This document shows positions 17,240-28,031 of a stretch of 64,000 bases of DNA, one piece after another. Positions within the stretch are counted from its first letter, which is position 1, and every line of letters begins with the position of its first letter. The stretch is taken from contig NZ_PSYW01000005.1 of NCBI RefSeq assembly GCF_003383095.1, positions 124,001 through 188,000 on the forward strand. The letters run 5' to 3'. The position numbers and the translations under genes are program-made. The DNA is from Haloferax sp. Atlit-12N. GTDB taxonomy: Archaea > Halobacteriota > Halobacteria > Halobacteriales > Haloferacaceae. The notes beneath the pieces were generated by a model. The model worked only from the letters and a program-made list of their open reading frames with translations, was not told where the DNA came from and did not search any database.

Positions 17240-18043
17240 ATGCGACTTCGTTCCCGTCGGCGGCGGCCAACCGTGCGCGTCACCCAACACGGCGACCCCG
17301 GCGACGACGACCTGCTTTTCGTCCTCGGGTGGGGCAACAAGCCGGGTCATCGGAGCGTCGAGTGGCTCCTCGACCGCCTCACCTACGAGGGCTACCACGT
17401 CCACGCCGTCGAACTCCCGATGAACGGCTGGGAGTTCGACAGCCAGTACGTGGATCCGGTGCGGGCGTACTCGGTCGACCGCGACATCGACCTCGTGCTC
17501 AGCCACAGCACCGGCGGCCTCGTCGCCGCCCACCTCGACCTCGCGGTTCGGAACGTCTTTTTGAGCCCCTGGTGGGGGACCGCGACCGCCGGTCTCGATG
17601 GCCTGCTCCTCCCCGTCGTCAGGCGGTTGCCGACGACGCGCCCGCTCGTCCCGTCCGGTATCTCCCGCGAGGACCTCGGCGAACTGAAACTCGCCGCCGA
17701 ACTGGCCGACGGCCCGGACAACGCCTCGCCCGCCTTCCTCCGCATGATTCACGGCGCGCAGGAGTCGCTACCGCCGTTCAACCCCGACGACGTGGTGTTC
17801 GCCTCGCTTTCGGACCGGGTGGTTGACGTTCGCGCAATCGGCGACCGGACCCCCGCGTCGAACCTCGTCCCGTACGACGGCGGCCACGAGTTCTTCGCCA
17901 GCGAGGGCAGAGAGCGGACGCTCTCGGTGGTGCTCGACGCCCTCGACGGAGCGGACCCGTCGTCGCTCCGACTCGGTGGTGCGGACGCGCCCGACTTCGA
18001 CGACTCGGTCGACGGGACGGAGCGACCGCAGTCGATGGACTGA
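17240..18043 (+). CDS. Alpha/beta hydrolase between grpE and dnaK
   Basis: A 267-residue protein. [20 protein letters not shown] gives the first strand and the oxyanion turn. The nucleophile elbow is LSHSTGG, with Ser90, and the likely catalytic His is in YDGGHEFF. The N-terminus is basic ([10 protein letters not shown]). The ATG at 17240 is preceded by CTTTTG about 28 nt upstream. Substrate unknown. Its position, same strand between grpE and dnaK, suggests linkage with the chaperone cluster, but its own promoter may make it independent. Confidence 0.78.
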   Translation: MRLRSRRRRPTVRVTQHGDPGDDDLLFVLGWGNKPGHRSVEWLLDRLTYEGYHVHAVELPMNGWEFDSQYVDPVRAYSVDRDIDLVLSHSTGGLVAAHLDLAVRNVFLSPWWGTATAGLDGLLLPVVRRLPTTRPLVPSGISREDLGELKLAAELADGPDNASPAFLRMIHGAQESLPPFNPDDVVFASLSDRVVDVRAIGDRTPASNLVPYDGGHEFFASEGRERTLSVVLDALDGADPSSLRLGGADAPDFDDSVDGTERPQSMD

Positions 18044-18200
18044 GACGCCGTCGCCCTCGACTGCGACTCTGGCGAGCCCGCCGCCGACGACGCGGTCGGC
18101 GGTTCTACATAAATCGACCGACCTGTTTCGACGCGAGAACTCGAAATCGCAAGACAGCGTCGACCTCGATGCGCGCCGTGTGTCGCAGTATCTAGTAACC

Positions 18201-18206
18201 TTTAAC
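18201..18206 (+). promoter_or_regulatory. TATA-like box of dnaK
   Basis: TTTAAC is centred about 31 nt before the ATG at 18234, in an AT-richer patch at 18190-18206. The remaining 150 bp upstream back to the hydrolase stop show no other signal I can support. Confidence 0.45.
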
Positions 18207-18233
18207 CGGCAAAAGACGGTATTTGCGGGCAAG

Positions 18234-20105
<1,872 letters not shown>

Positions 20106-20214
20106 CCAACTGACCGACTCTCGGGTCGCCGAGGAACCCGACGCCGGCGGTCGAATCCGTTCGAAACCCCGGGTTTGACGCCGTTCGCGCTCGCCGCGAT
20201 ACGAGAGACGGACT

Positions 20215-20225
20215 TTTCAAATACC
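20215..20225 (+). promoter_or_regulatory. TATA-like box of dnaJ
   Basis: TTTCAAATACC is centred about 30 nt before the dnaJ ATG at 20251, so dnaJ can be transcribed separately from dnaK. Confidence 0.45.
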
Positions 20226-20250
20226 TTCACCGGCTACAAGATATCAACTG

Positions 20251-21405
20251 ATGAGCGAGGACTTCTACGACGTACTCGGGGTCTCGCGGGACGCCTCGAA
20301 AGACGAAATCAAGAACGCGTACCGCAAGAAGGCCGCGAAGTACCACCCCGACGTTTCCGACGAGGACGACGCCGAGGAGAAGTTCAAGAAGGTCCAGAAG
20401 GCCAAGGAGGTGCTCACGGACGACGAGAAGCGGCAGATGTACGACCAAGTCGGCCACGAGCGCTTCCAGCAGTCCCAGAAGCGCGGCGGCGGTGGCGGCC
20501 GCGGCGGGGGCAACCCCTTCGGCGGCGGCGGCAACCCGTTCGGCGGCATGGGCGGCGGCGGTGGCGGCTTCGAGGACATCTTCAACAACCTGTTCAACGG
20601 CGGCGCGGGCGGCCAACAGCGCAATCGCCCCCAACAGGGCCGCGACGTTGCCCAGCGCATCACCATCGACCTCGATGACGCCTACCACGGCGTCGAGCGC
20701 GACGTGACGATTCGCCGCCGCGAGGTCTGTCCCGAGTGCGACGGCGAGGGCCACCCCGACGACGCCGACGTGAACACCTGTTCGGAGTGTAACGGCTCGG
20801 GCCAGCAGACGACGGTCCAGCAGACGCCCTTCGGCCGCGTCCAGCAGACGACGACCTGTCGCGCCTGCGGCGGCGAGGGCGAGACGTACAGCGAGGACTG
20901 TTCGGAGTGCCGCGGCAGCGGCCGCGTCCGCCGCACCCGCGACGTGACTATCACCATCCCCGCCGGCTTCCGCGACGGCCAACGCCTCCGCTACCGCGGC
21001 GAGGGCGAACCCGGCGAGAACGGCGGTCCCAACGGCGACCTGTTCGTCGAGGTCAACGTCCGCGACCACGAGGAGTTCGAGCGCGACGGCGACGACCTCC
21101 GCTACACCCATCCCATCTCCTTCCCGCAGGCCGTCTTCGGCGCGACCGTCGAGGTGCCGACGCTCGACGGCGAGGAGGAACTGAAGGTGCCCGCGGGCAC
21201 CCAGAGCGGGTCGACGTTCACCGTCTCCGGCGCGGGGATGCCGCACCTCGACGGCCGGGGTCACGGCGACCTGCACGTCGAGGTCCACGTCGTCACGCCC
21301 GAGGACCTCAACAAAGAACAGCGCGAGGCGCTCAAGGAGTTCGCCGAGGCCGGCGGCGAGGAGGTCAAAGAGGGCCTCTTCCAGAAGTTGAAGAACTCGC
21401 TGTAA
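20251..21405 (+). CDS. dnaJ: DnaJ (Hsp40) co-chaperone
   Basis: A 384-residue type I Hsp40. The J domain (1-70) has HPD at 32-34. A Gly/Phe-rich region (about 75-120) is nearly pure glycine in stretches. Four CxxCxGxG zinc repeats follow: CPECDGEG, CSECNGSG, CRACGGEG and CSECRGSG. The C-terminal substrate domain ends in EGLFQKLKNSL. It recruits substrates to DnaK and stimulates its ATPase. All domains are complete, so this is a full-length DnaJ. Confidence 0.97.
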   Translation: MSEDFYDVLGVSRDASKDEIKNAYRKKAAKYHPDVSDEDDAEEKFKKVQKAKEVLTDDEKRQMYDQVGHERFQQSQKRGGGGGRGGGNPFGGGGNPFGGMGGGGGGFEDIFNNLFNGGAGGQQRNRPQQGRDVAQRITIDLDDAYHGVERDVTIRRREVCPECDGEGHPDDADVNTCSECNGSGQQTTVQQTPFGRVQQTTTCRACGGEGETYSEDCSECRGSGRVRRTRDVTITIPAGFRDGQRLRYRGEGEPGENGGPNGDLFVEVNVRDHEEFERDGDDLRYTHPISFPQAVFGATVEVPTLDGEEELKVPAGTQSGSTFTVSGAGMPHLDGRGHGDLHVEVHVVTPEDLNKEQREALKEFAEAGGEEVKEGLFQKLKNSL

Positions 21406-21457
21406 CGGATTTCCGGCACCACCACGCTCTCTTGTCCGGCGGCCGTCAGTTCGACCG

Positions 21458-21778
21458 ATGTCCTACACGAAAGCGAACTACGAGGACGTAGACGCGGTCG
21501 GCGGCGGTCTCCACTTCCTGCGGGACGAACTCGACTGCGTCGAACTCGGATTCAGCGTGTTGGAAGCGGACCCCGACTGGTCCGGTAAGCCGCACGACCA
21601 CGCCGAACAAGGCCACGAGGAAGTGTACTATCTCGTCTCCGGCGAGGCGACGCTCGTCGTCGAGGACAAGAAACTCGACCTCGAACCGGGCGATGCCGTG
21701 CGCGTCGCACCCGAAGACACCCGCGAACTCCGAAACGGTCCAGAGGAGAGTACGTTCGTCATCGCGGGCGCGCCCTGA
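21458..21778 (+). CDS. Small single-domain cupin protein
   Basis: A 106-residue cupin. HDHAEQGHEEVYYLVSGEA matches cupin motif 1 with metal-binding His/Glu. LDLEPGDAVRVAPEDTRELRN corresponds to motif 2, in which the usual His appears as Thr or Asp around residue 90. It starts 52 bp after dnaJ on the same strand. Substrate unknown; small cupins can be isomerases, dioxygenases or ligand sensors. Confidence 0.82.
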   Translation: MSYTKANYEDVDAVGGGLHFLRDELDCVELGFSVLEADPDWSGKPHDHAEQGHEEVYYLVSGEATLVVEDKKLDLEPGDAVRVAPEDTRELRNGPEESTFVIAGAP

Positions 21779-21886
21779 CTCGTCGCGCTGGCGTCGCCTC
21801 GGCGTCGCTCGCCCAGACTCCCGTACGCTCTCGAACCGCGAGAGCGCCTCGGGGCCTTTTTTCGCGCCGACTCCCTACGACCGGCC

Positions 21887-22594
21887 ATGGACGTTATCGG
21901 CGACCTCATGGCCCGCGACCGGCGGAGCGACCGACTCGCCCTCCGGGTCGACGGCCCCGGCCGGACCTACACGTACCACGACCTCATCACGACCTCGTAC
22001 AAGGCCGGGAACGTCCTCCGCTACCTCGGCGTCCGAAAGGGCGCTCGCGTCGCGGTCGGCCCGGTGTCGCTTCCCGAACCACTGTTGACGTTCCTCGGGG
22101 CGGCCCAACTCGGTGCGGTGACCGCGTTCGACCCCGCGGTGGAGGCGAGGGCGACCGTCGTGGATGTCGAGCGCGAATCCGAGTTCGAAGCCCTCCCGCC
22201 GGGACAGAAACTCGCCGTGTTCGGCGGCCCGCCGAGTTCGCCCGCGACGACGCACTGGGAACAGGAAGTCTGGAGCGAGAACCCCGCGGTCCACCCGGAG
22301 GTCGTCGCGCCCGCCGACCCAGCGCTCGTCGCCGACGACCGCGAGTTCACACACGGCGACCTGCTCGACGCGGCCCGCGAGGTCGTCGCCGACTTCGACC
22401 TCGGCGTGGACGACACGGTCGCGGTCCGGTCGTCACTCAGCCACCCGGGAACCGTCGTCGCCGGCGTGCTCGCCCCGCTTCTCGCCGGTGGGACGATTCG
22501 AATCCCCGCAGACGACGAGGCCGTCGAGGCGGCGCTCGCGGTCGGTGACGGGGTTCCCGAGTCGGTCGCGCTCGCACCGGACGACGCGTACTGA
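21887..22594 (+). CDS. Truncated acyl-CoA-synthetase-like protein (ANL N-domain fragment, no P-loop)
   Basis: A 235-residue protein that begins like adenylate-forming enzymes: a TYHDLITTSYKAGNVLRYLGVRKGARVAV segment and LGAAQLGAVTAFDPA. It continues from PADPALVADD straight to FTHGDLLDAAREVVADFDLGVDDTVAV and VAGVLAPLLAGGTIRI. Full-length family members carry the phosphate-binding YTSGTTGxPKG loop at that junction, and it is missing here. The C-terminal half (about 300 residues) is also absent. The codon use is normal and the frame is intact, so it is probably a stable family, not a recent wreck. Catalysis is unlikely; a binding or regulatory role is possible. Confidence 0.7.
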   Translation: MDVIGDLMARDRRSDRLALRVDGPGRTYTYHDLITTSYKAGNVLRYLGVRKGARVAVGPVSLPEPLLTFLGAAQLGAVTAFDPAVEARATVVDVERESEFEALPPGQKLAVFGGPPSSPATTHWEQEVWSENPAVHPEVVAPADPALVADDREFTHGDLLDAAREVVADFDLGVDDTVAVRSSLSHPGTVVAGVLAPLLAGGTIRIPADDEAVEAALAVGDGVPESVALAPDDAY

Positions 22595-22737
22595 CGACGA
22601 CGCGTGGGGTGGAGAGAAACCACCGAAGACTCCAACCATTAATTCATATTTGAGATTGAATTCTACCTCGGTGTTAAATTCAGGACTCTCACCGCTATAT
22701 TTATATTCTGGCTGTATCGTTAGTGCAAACACGTTAC

Positions 22738-24045
22738 ATGTCACGGTCTAGCATTGTGTCTCTTTGGAACCGGTATCGGTCGGTCGGCATCGTCTACCGA
22801 ATCGGGGTCGCGTTCGTCCTCGGGTCGCTCGTCGGCCTCGTCGTCGGCGAGCCGGCGACGGCCTTGAAACCGGTCGGCGACCTGTTCGTCCGACTGCTGA
22901 AGATGCTCATCGTTCCCATCGTGGTGTTCACGCTTCTGATGGGCGTTCGACAGCTCTCGCCGTCGTCGCTCGGCCGCGTCGGTGCGCAGGTAGTCGGGCT
23001 GTACGCGCTCACGTCCGCGTTTGCAGTCGCCATCGGACTCGGCGTGAGCAACCTCGTCTCTCCCGGCTCCCGCGGGCTCGAAGAGCTGCTCACCGGCGCT
23101 GAAGCCCAGAGTGCGGACGCCCCGGACGCGGTCGAGGTCGTCCTCAACATCGTCCCGGCGAGCCCCGTCGGCGCGATGGCCGAGGGCAGCGTGCTCCCGA
23201 CCATCTTCTTCGTCGTCGTGTTCGGCCTCGGCCTCACGCTGGCGTGGGAAGAGACGGACGACGAGCAGGTCAAACGCGGCATCGAGGCGTTCTTCGACCT
23301 CGCCGACGCGGGCGCAGAAGCGATGTACAAGGTCGTCTGGGGGGCGATGGAGTTTGGCGTCCTCGGCGTCTTTGCGCTCATGGCGAACGTCTTCGGCACC
23401 GCCGGCGTCGACGCTATCCTGCCCTTCGCGCTCCTCATCGGAACGATGCTCCTCGCGGCCGTCGTCCACATCGGGGTCGTCTACCTCGGCGCGTTCGTCG
23501 TCGGGGTCGCGGGGCGGTCGCCGATCGCGTTCCTCTCCGGCGCGCGCGACGCGATGGTGACCGCGCTGAGCATCCGGTCGTCGTCGGGGACGCTCCCGGT
23601 GACGATGTCCGACGCGGACGACAACCTCGGCATCGAAGAACGCATCTACGGCTTCACCCTCCCGCTCGGTGCGACCATCAACATGGACGGCACGGCGATG
23701 TATCAGGGCGTCGCGGCCATCTTCGCGGCGAACATCGTCGGCGTGAACCTCTCTCTGGCCGACCAGTTCGCGGTCGTCGCGGTCGCCGTGCTGGCGAGCA
23801 TCGGGACCGCCGGCGTCCCCGGGTCGGGGCTCATCATGCTCACGCTCGTCTTGACGCAGTTGGGACTCCCGCTGGAAATCGTCGGTCTCGTCGCCGGCGT
23901 CGACCCCATCCTCGACCGCATCCGGACGATGGTGAACGTGACCGGCGACCTCGCGGTGACGACCGTCGTCGCCACGTGGAACGACGCGGTCGACTTCACC
24001 GCCGACGCGTGGAACGACGGTGTCGGCTCGGCGCTGTCCGACTGA
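22738..24045 (+). CDS. DAACS-family dicarboxylate/amino acid:cation symporter (GltPh-like)
   Basis: A 435-residue transporter starting MSRSSIVSLWNRYR. The HP1 tip motif RSSSGTLPVTMSDAD and the TM7 motif NMDGTAMYQG match GltPh/EAAT carriers. GTAGVPGSGLIMLTLVL is the HP2 region. DPILDRIRTMVNVTGDL in TM8 contains Asp and Arg residues that contact the substrate, so glutamate/aspartate transport with Na+ is likely. A clear TTATATT lies about 31-37 nt upstream, giving a short leader. A GTG at 22723 in frame is an alternative start. Confidence 0.9.
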   Translation: MSRSSIVSLWNRYRSVGIVYRIGVAFVLGSLVGLVVGEPATALKPVGDLFVRLLKMLIVPIVVFTLLMGVRQLSPSSLGRVGAQVVGLYALTSAFAVAIGLGVSNLVSPGSRGLEELLTGAEAQSADAPDAVEVVLNIVPASPVGAMAEGSVLPTIFFVVVFGLGLTLAWEETDDEQVKRGIEAFFDLADAGAEAMYKVVWGAMEFGVLGVFALMANVFGTAGVDAILPFALLIGTMLLAAVVHIGVVYLGAFVVGVAGRSPIAFLSGARDAMVTALSIRSSSGTLPVTMSDADDNLGIEERIYGFTLPLGATINMDGTAMYQGVAAIFAANIVGVNLSLADQFAVVAVAVLASIGTAGVPGSGLIMLTLVLTQLGLPLEIVGLVAGVDPILDRIRTMVNVTGDLAVTTVVATWNDAVDFTADAWNDGVGSALSD

Positions 24046-24065
24046 ACGAAGGCGGAAAAACCGCT

Positions 24066-26072
24066 TCAGGACGCGTTTTCTATCTTCTCCAGCGACTCTG
24101 GGTTCTCGATACTGCTCATGTCGCCGAGGTCCTCGCCCGCGTAAATCGAGGCGATGGCGCGGCGGATAATCTTCCCCGACTGCGTCTTCGGGAACTCGTC
24201 GACGAATAGTATCTCGCGCGGGCGGAACGGTTTGCCCAGCTCGTCGCCGACGACGCCGCGAAGCTCCTCGCGGAGGTCGTCGCTCTCCTCGATACCGTCT
24301 TCGAGGACGACGTAGGCGACGACGGCGGTCCCGGTGGTGTCGTCGGGGACGCCGACCGCGGCGGCCTGATTCACCGCGTCGTGTTCGATGAGCGCGCCTT
24401 CGACCTCGGCGGGGCCGACTTTGCGGCCGGCCACGTTGAGGGCGTCGTCGGCGCGACCGTGGAGGAACCAGAAGCCGTCTTCGTCCTTCTGGGCCCAGTC
24501 GCCGTGGTCCCAGAGGTCGTCCCACGACGACCAGTAGGTGTCGAGGTAGCGCTCGTCGCCCTCCCAGAGGCTCTTGGTCATCGACGGGCAGGAGTCGCGA
24601 GCGACGAGGAAGCCGCGCTCGTGGGTGTCGACGATGGACTCGCCCGACGAGTCCACGATGTCGATGTCCATCCCGAGGCCGGGGCCGCCGAGCGAGCAAG
24701 GCTTGAGCGGCTGGGTCGGCATCGGCATGAGGAAACAGCCGCAGATTTCGGTGCCGCCGGAGATGTTGATGATGGGGGCGTCGCCGCCGCCGACGTGTTC
24801 GTAGAACCACTGCCACGACTCGGGGTCCCACGGCTCGCCGGTCGACCCGAGCAGGCGGAGGCTCGACAGGTCGTGTTTCTCGACTTCCTCGTCGCCGTAC
24901 TTCCGCAGGGCTCGGATGGCCGTCGGCGAGATGCCGAAGGTGGTGATGCGGTGGCGCTCTATCATGTCCCAGAAGCGGTCCGGGTTCGGGTAGTCGGGCG
25001 CGCCCTCGTACATGAAGATGGTGCCGGCGAACGTGTGGTTCCCGATGAGCGTCCACGGGCCCATCATCCAGCCGATGTCGGAGACCCAGAAGAAGCGGTC
25101 TTCGGGCTTCTGGTCGAAGCCGAAGTGAATCTCCTTCGCGGTCTGCATCTGGACGCCCGCGTGGGTGTGGACGATGCCTTTCGGCTTGCCGGTCGTCCCC
25201 GAGGAGTACAGGAGCATCGACTCCGCGTCCGACGGCAGGCGCTTCGTCTCGTACTCCGGGGCGGCCTCGCCGACGGTGTCGTCCCACCACTCGTCGCGGC
25301 CGTCGGTCCACGGCACGTCGGCGTCACTATCCTCGCTTTCGTCCCCGAACCGCCGGTAGACGACGACGTTCTCGACGCAGTCCGCCTCCGCCATCGCCTC
25401 GTCGGCGGTCGGCTTCAGTCGGACCTCGGAGCCGCGGCGGTAGAAGCCGTCGGCGGTGAAAAGCACCGAGCACTCGGGGTCTTCGAGGCGGGTCGCGGTG
25501 GCGTCGACGCCGAATCCGGAGAAGATGGGGACGGCTATCGCGCCGACCTTGAAACAGCCGTAGAGGATGGAAATGACCTCGGGGACCATCGGCATGTAGA
25601 GGCCGACGGTGTCGCCGGTCTCGACGCCGTACGATTCGAGGACGTTGGCGACGCGGTTGGCCTCGCGGTAGAGGTCGTGGTAGGTCCGCTGGACGACCTC
25701 ACCGTCTTCGCCCTCCCAGATGCAGGCGACGCGGTTCCGGTTCCCGGAGTCGACCGCGGCGTGGCGGTCGAGGGTGTTGTGGGCGACGTTTATCTCGCTG
25801 CCGGGGTACCAGCGGGAGAACTGCGGCCCCTCCGAGTCGTCGCGGACGGCGTCGTACTCCTCGTAGAAGTCGATGTCGAGGTAGTCGACGAGTTCGTCCC
25901 AGAACCACTCGACGCCCGAGGCACCGATGCCCGGAACATCGGTCGTCGTCCGCTCGATGAGCTCGTCGTAGTCCTCGATGTCGTGTTCCCGCATGAATCG
26001 GGTGACGTTGGCGTCCTCGACGAACGCCGGGTCCGGTTCGTGCACCACGGTGTCGGTGTCGGGTACGTCCAT
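24066..26072 (-). CDS. AMP-forming acyl-CoA synthetase (acetyl-CoA synthetase-like)
   Basis: A 668-residue ANL enzyme. A3 loop YSSGTTGKPKG lies near residues 287-298, the ISGGTE motif near 434-440, and the C-terminal TQSGKIIRR carries the catalytic and acetylatable Lys. The segments GAPDYPNPDRFW and LSSLRLLGSTGEPWDPE match the Acs group. Acetate-specific Acs have a Trp before QTE in the acyl pocket; here the stretch reads ISGGTE, so a larger acid is likely (acetoacetate, propionate or longer). The ATG at 26072 is chosen over 26099, as an AGTAAAGAT box lies about 35 nt upstream. Confidence 0.88.
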   Translation of the reverse strand: MDVPDTDTVVHEPDPAFVEDANVTRFMREHDIEDYDELIERTTTDVPGIGASGVEWFWDELVDYLDIDFYEEYDAVRDDSEGPQFSRWYPGSEINVAHNTLDRHAAVDSGNRNRVACIWEGEDGEVVQRTYHDLYREANRVANVLESYGVETGDTVGLYMPMVPEVISILYGCFKVGAIAVPIFSGFGVDATATRLEDPECSVLFTADGFYRRGSEVRLKPTADEAMAEADCVENVVVYRRFGDESEDSDADVPWTDGRDEWWDDTVGEAAPEYETKRLPSDAESMLLYSSGTTGKPKGIVHTHAGVQMQTAKEIHFGFDQKPEDRFFWVSDIGWMMGPWTLIGNHTFAGTIFMYEGAPDYPNPDRFWDMIERHRITTFGISPTAIRALRKYGDEEVEKHDLSSLRLLGSTGEPWDPESWQWFYEHVGGGDAPIINISGGTEICGCFLMPMPTQPLKPCSLGGPGLGMDIDIVDSSGESIVDTHERGFLVARDSCPSMTKSLWEGDERYLDTYWSSWDDLWDHGDWAQKDEDGFWFLHGRADDALNVAGRKVGPAEVEGALIEHDAVNQAAAVGVPDDTTGTAVVAYVVLEDGIEESDDLREELRGVVGDELGKPFRPREILFVDEFPKTQSGKIIRRAIASIYAGEDLGDMSSIENPESLEKIENAS

Positions 26073-26195
26073 GAATCGAGGTACCGCGACCGCGACCATG
26101 AATCTTTACTGTTCTTTCGTTGAGTTCGTCAGACGCGGCGGGAATCGCCGTACCGGCCCGAGTCGTTTTTGTCGGCGGGTGTGCTACGAGTAAGC

Positions 26196-26777
26196 ATGTA
26201 CGTCCGAGACGCGAAGAACCGAGACGAGGTCTGGTTGCTCGACTCGCTGGAGGAACTCGGACTCGACGACGGCTCGTTCCGCTCCCGCGACTACGTTATC
26301 GCGCTCGACGAGGAGTCCGGCGAGAAGGCCGGATTCGGACGCATTCGGGTCCACAAGACCGACGAGCCGTTCTGCGAACTCACCTGCGTCGGCGTCTCGG
26401 AGCGGTGGCGCGGACAGGGTGTCGGCGCGCACGTCGTCGAGCGACTGGTCGACCGCGCCGCGGCCGAGGAGTTCGAGACAGTGTACGGCTTCACCTCGGA
26501 CCACGGCTACTGCGCGCAGTTCGGCTTCGAGGCGGTCGACGCCGAGGACCTCCCAGAGGGGCCGCGTCAGCGACTCGACCGGGTCAGAGAGGTCGACGGC
26601 GACGCCATCGCGCTCCGACTCGACCGCGAGGCGTTCTCGATGCCAGAGCGACTCCGCGAGCGGTTCAAGGTCGCCGCGCCGGCGAGCGCCGGGGACGCCG
26701 AACCGGAACTGACCGCCGAGGATTTCGGCTACGACGAGGAGACGCCGACGAAGTACTCCACGAACCTGCGACGCTGA
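26196..26777 (+). CDS. GNAT-family N-acetyltransferase
   Basis: A 193-residue acyltransferase. SERWRGQGVGAHVVERLVDRA is the acetyl-CoA binding motif A. GFTSDHGYCAQFGFEAVDAEDLP is motif B, including the YCAQFGF turn common in GNATs. The last 40 residues are a charged extension ending in SYTSTNLRR-like sequence (KYSTNLRR). The ATG at 26196 follows CGTTTTTGTC about 27 nt upstream. Substrate unknown. It is divergent from the acyl-CoA synthetase gene. Confidence 0.85.
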   Translation: MYVRDAKNRDEVWLLDSLEELGLDDGSFRSRDYVIALDEESGEKAGFGRIRVHKTDEPFCELTCVGVSERWRGQGVGAHVVERLVDRAAAEEFETVYGFTSDHGYCAQFGFEAVDAEDLPEGPRQRLDRVREVDGDAIALRLDREAFSMPERLRERFKVAAPASAGDAEPELTAEDFGYDEETPTKYSTNLRR

Positions 26778-26803
26778 CCCTCCGGCGCTGAGCCGATTCC
26801 GAC

Positions 26804-27073
26804 TCAGGTCCGGTCGTCGAGGAAGTCGGTGCTGAAGACGATCCAAGTCAGCACGCTACAGAACAGAATCGGCGGGAGGATGGCGAACCCCCAGAGCGGT
26901 TCGAGTCCCTGCAGGAGGATGAGCACCACGTCGGCCAGTCCGAGCGCGAGGAACGGCGCGGTCGCCAGCGCGGCGCGCTTTCGGTTCTTGCCGCCCGTGT
27001 CCTCTGGGAGCGGTCCGGGCGAGGCGTCGCCGGCCGAGGCGTCCGAGGTCGAGGTCGACGAGGGCGCGTCCAT
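26804..27073 (-). CDS. Small membrane protein (89 aa)
   Basis: An acidic Ser/Asp-rich N-terminus (about 30 residues, with GGKNRKR at the border) is followed by two transmembrane helices (about 35-55 and 60-81). The C-terminus is FSTDFLDDRT. The ATG at 27073 is chosen; longer in-frame starts add a compositionally unlike tail. It looks like a small two-helix inner-membrane protein. No family recognised. Confidence 0.65.
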   Translation of the reverse strand: MDAPSSTSTSDASAGDASPGPLPEDTGGKNRKRAALATAPFLALGLADVVLILLQGLEPLWGFAILPPILFCSVLTWIVFSTDFLDDRT

Positions 27074-27198
27074 GCGGGTCCGTCGGGGCCGGACGAGCAA
27101 AAACGGTCCGCCTTCCGGTCGCGGTTCCCCGGCCGGTACGACGGCCTCCGTGCACCGAACCACCGCGAGCGCGACTTCACCGAGCCGTGAGCGCGGCG

Positions 27199-27453
27199 TT
27201 ATCGCGCGTTTTCCACACGCGAGGCGTACTCGACGAGTCCGAACAGCACCCCGAGGAGGGCGGCCGAGAGTACCATTCCGTAGAGGCTGAACGCGAGCGG
27301 CGTGGTCGGAAGCGAGAGGAGGCCGAACAGCGATATCTCGGCGGCGACTTGGCCGCCGTTCTCGCCGATAAAGACGCCGAGGATGCCCGAGATGGCCACG
27401 ACGCTCGCGCCGACGATGAACAGGATTCGTCGTCCGCCGGATGTGTCGTTCAC
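27199..27453 (-). CDS. Small membrane protein (84 aa)
   Basis: Two hydrophobic helices (about 10-30 and 56-76) joined by a loop containing FIGENGGQVAAEISLF. The N-terminus MNDTSGGRR is cytoplasmic by the positive-inside rule. It lies upstream of the 89-residue membrane gene in the same direction with a 125-bp gap, and divergent from cytidine deaminase. Function unknown. Confidence 0.65.
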   Translation of the reverse strand: MNDTSGGRRILFIVGASVVAISGILGVFIGENGGQVAAEISLFGLLSLPTTPLAFSLYGMVLSAALLGVLFGLVEYASRVENAR

Positions 27454-27598
27454 GACGCCGCGTTAGGGCCGAGCCGTATAGTCGCTTGCGGGACGACGCG
27501 ATGGGTGCGACACCCAGCAACCCGCCCGTGTCCGTCGGCCGACACGACAATCTCGGAGAGCCGAACGAACTAAGCCACCCCACGCGAATGAGCGCCCA

Positions 27599-28030
27599 AT
27601 GCCCGAAGCACTCGTCGAACGCGCCCGCGAAGCGCTCGACAACGCCTACGTTCCCTACTCGGAGTACACCGTCGGAGCGGCGCTCAGGACCGCCGACGGC
27701 GAGGTTTACGTCGGCTGTAACATCGAGAACGCGAACTACTCGAACAGCCTCCACGCCGAGGAGGTCGCCATCGCGGAGGCCGTGAAGAACGGCCACACCG
27801 AGTTCGACCGCCTCGTCGTCACCTCGGGGGCGCGCGACGGCGTTACCCCCTGTGGGATGTGTCGCCAGACGCTCGCGGAGTTCTGCGACGAAGACCTCCC
27901 GGTCGTCTGTGACCTCGGGGGCGACGACGTGGCCGAGTACACGCTCGGCGAACTCCTCCCGAACACCATCTCGCTGGACACGCTCGAAGCCGCCGCGGCG
28001 AAGCGCGACGCCGCCGACGCCGACGAGTAA
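27599..28030 (+). CDS. cdd: Cytidine deaminase
   Basis: A 143-residue zinc enzyme: the HAEEVAIAEAV motif supplies the Zn ligand and catalytic Glu, and TPCGMCRQTL the two Cys ligands. YVPYSEYTVGAALRT at the start is typical. It converts cytidine/deoxycytidine to uridine. The downstream lipoprotein gene starts 2 nt after its stop, and uridine phosphorylase follows, so the cytidine-to-uracil route is encoded here. Confidence 0.94.
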   Translation: MPEALVERAREALDNAYVPYSEYTVGAALRTADGEVYVGCNIENANYSNSLHAEEVAIAEAVKNGHTEFDRLVVTSGARDGVTPCGMCRQTLAEFCDEDLPVVCDLGGDDVAEYTLGELLPNTISLDTLEAAAAKRDAADADE

Positions 28031-28031
28031 C

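Noticed and set aside
24066..26072. Naming this gene acs
   Set aside because: The acetate-specific pocket residue is replaced, so acetate as the main substrate is doubtful.
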